6,547 bases of DNA from Muribaculaceae bacterium (GTDB lineage: Bacteria; Bacteroidota; Bacteroidia; Bacteroidales; Muribaculaceae), in the NCBI GenBank assembly GCA_024400895.1, contig JAKSMA010000142.1:1-6547 (forward strand). The letters run 5' to 3'. The notes beneath the pieces are model-generated. The model was not told the DNA's origin, made no database searches, and worked only from the letters and a program-made list of their open reading frames with translations. A program made the translations under genes and the position numbers. How positions within the stretch are numbered: position 1 is the stretch's first letter; each line of letters starts with the position of its first letter. Positions 5,986 through 6,547 of the stretch are shown in pieces.

Positions 5986-6486
5986 ATGAAATGTAAAAAA
6001 ATCATTTTCACACTGGTGATGTCGTTCATTATGTGTGCAAGTGCTTGGGCTGCAAGCGTACAGGTGACAGGTACTCACGTGCGTCTTCGCCTGAGTCCAT
6101 CGCTAAACGGTGCTATTTACTCCAATAGTTACGGCACTCCAATTTACCCGGCAAAAGGTCAGATTCTTTCTTGGACAGGGTATTCACAAAACGGATTTTA
6201 TGAAGTGAACTATGGCGGCCGCACTCTCTGGATTTATAGCGATTACGCTCGTCCTGTCAACACAGGCAATTCATCAATTCCAAACAATGTAATTATCACC
6301 GGCAACAGCGTACTGCTCCGCGTTGGCCCTGGCAAAAACTATGCACCCCTCAGCTACTACGGACAGCACGCACATGTTAACAAAGGCGATGTGCTTAGAT
6401 GCGTAGGCGTGAGTGGCGACTGGTGGCGCGTAATCTACAATGGCGGCTACTACTATGTGTCACGCCGATACGCTCGCGGATACTAA
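5986..6486 (+). CDS. Secreted protein with two bacterial SH3 (SH3b) domains
   Basis: A 166-residue exported protein made of a signal peptide and two SH3b-like repeats. The signal peptide runs MKCKK, a hydrophobic stretch (6-20) and a probable cleavage site AWA|A after residue 22; no lipobox is evident. Repeat 1 (about 25-91) contains THVRLRLSPSLNG, a typical SH3b LR.SPS variant, and closes WIYSDYARPV. Repeat 2 (about 102-166) contains NSVLLRVGPGKNY and GDWWRVIYNGGYYYVSRRYARGY. Both end in a YAR motif, pointing to an internal duplication. SH3b domains often bind peptidoglycan or its stem peptides, so a wall-binding partner of the adjacent L,D-transpeptidase is a reasonable inference. There is no catalytic domain. 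It is the last gene of the unit, 25 nt after the transpeptidase, and is followed 27 nt later by a strong terminator. Confidence 0.88.
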   Translation: MKCKKIIFTLVMSFIMCASAWAASVQVTGTHVRLRLSPSLNGAIYSNSYGTPIYPAKGQILSWTGYSQNGFYEVNYGGRTLWIYSDYARPVNTGNSSIPNNVIITGNSVLLRVGPGKNYAPLSYYGQHAHVNKGDVLRCVGVSGDWWRVIYNGGYYYVSRRYARGY

Positions 6487-6512
6487 TTTCCAACCATTCA
6501 CAACATAGTATG

Positions 6513-6547
6513 AATGAGGTTCGGTTATGTGACCGAACCTCATTTTT
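6513..6547 (+). terminator. Strong intrinsic terminator after the SH3b gene
   Basis: A perfect 13-bp stem, arms 6513-6525 and 6532-6544 (AATGAGGTTCGGT and its complement), encloses a 6-nt loop and runs into T5 at 6543-6547, continuing to the window edge. The A residues at the 5' base make it possibly active in both directions. It ends the glmU-like / L,D-transpeptidase / SH3b transcript. Confidence 0.92.

Noticed and set aside
5631..6029. Minus-strand open frame of 132 codons across the transpeptidase / SH3b junction
   Set aside because: Antisense to a frame with an intact YkuD catalytic motif; the hydrophobic start is the reverse of Lys-rich codons.
1..6547. CRISPR array, tRNA, insertion sequence or prophage signs
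   Set aside because: No direct-repeat series, tRNA-like fold, transposase, integrase or terminal inverted repeats were seen.

Overview
The window looks like chromosomal DNA of a Bacteroidota member, most likely order Bacteroidales and close to Prevotella. Three things point there. The S12, S7 and EF-G proteins read as Bacteroidales versions. Genes lack Shine-Dalgarno sequences. The intergenic regions carry the phylum's own promoter type, with a -7 box TAnnTTTG and, where visible, a TTTG-like -33 box about 20 bp upstream. I see no mobile element, CRISPR array, tRNA or rRNA.

Left part, minus strand (1-2098): the start of the str / ribosomal-protein operon, read right to left as rpsL (S12), rpsG (S7) and fusA (EF-G, cut by the window edge). 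A strong promoter match sits about 136 nt upstream of rpsL, leaving a long leader. The rpsL-rpsG spacer is also long (164 nt).

Middle (2144-2919): rfbC/rmlC (dTDP-4-dehydrorhamnose 3,5-epimerase) on the minus strand with its own terminator, so it is separate from the str operon. Its start faces a 148-bp divergent region with a -7 box in each direction.

Right part, plus strand (2920-6547): two apparent transcription units. The first is an ECF-type sigma factor followed 12 nt later by an unrecognised four-helix membrane protein, closed by a hairpin terminator. The second has a good promoter and encodes a Bacteroidota-type GlmU-like protein, a secreted L,D-transpeptidase (YkuD) and a secreted protein with two SH3b domains, closed by a very strong terminator at the window end. 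The second unit has a cell-envelope theme: a UDP-GlcNAc-type precursor enzyme, a peptidoglycan cross-linking or lipoprotein-attaching enzyme, and a likely wall-binding protein.

Most of the window is ordinary. The least explained item is the sigma factor / membrane protein pair, where the membrane protein is placed like an anti-sigma factor but has no recognisable anti-sigma motif. Second come the untested leader and spacer RNAs of the str operon.
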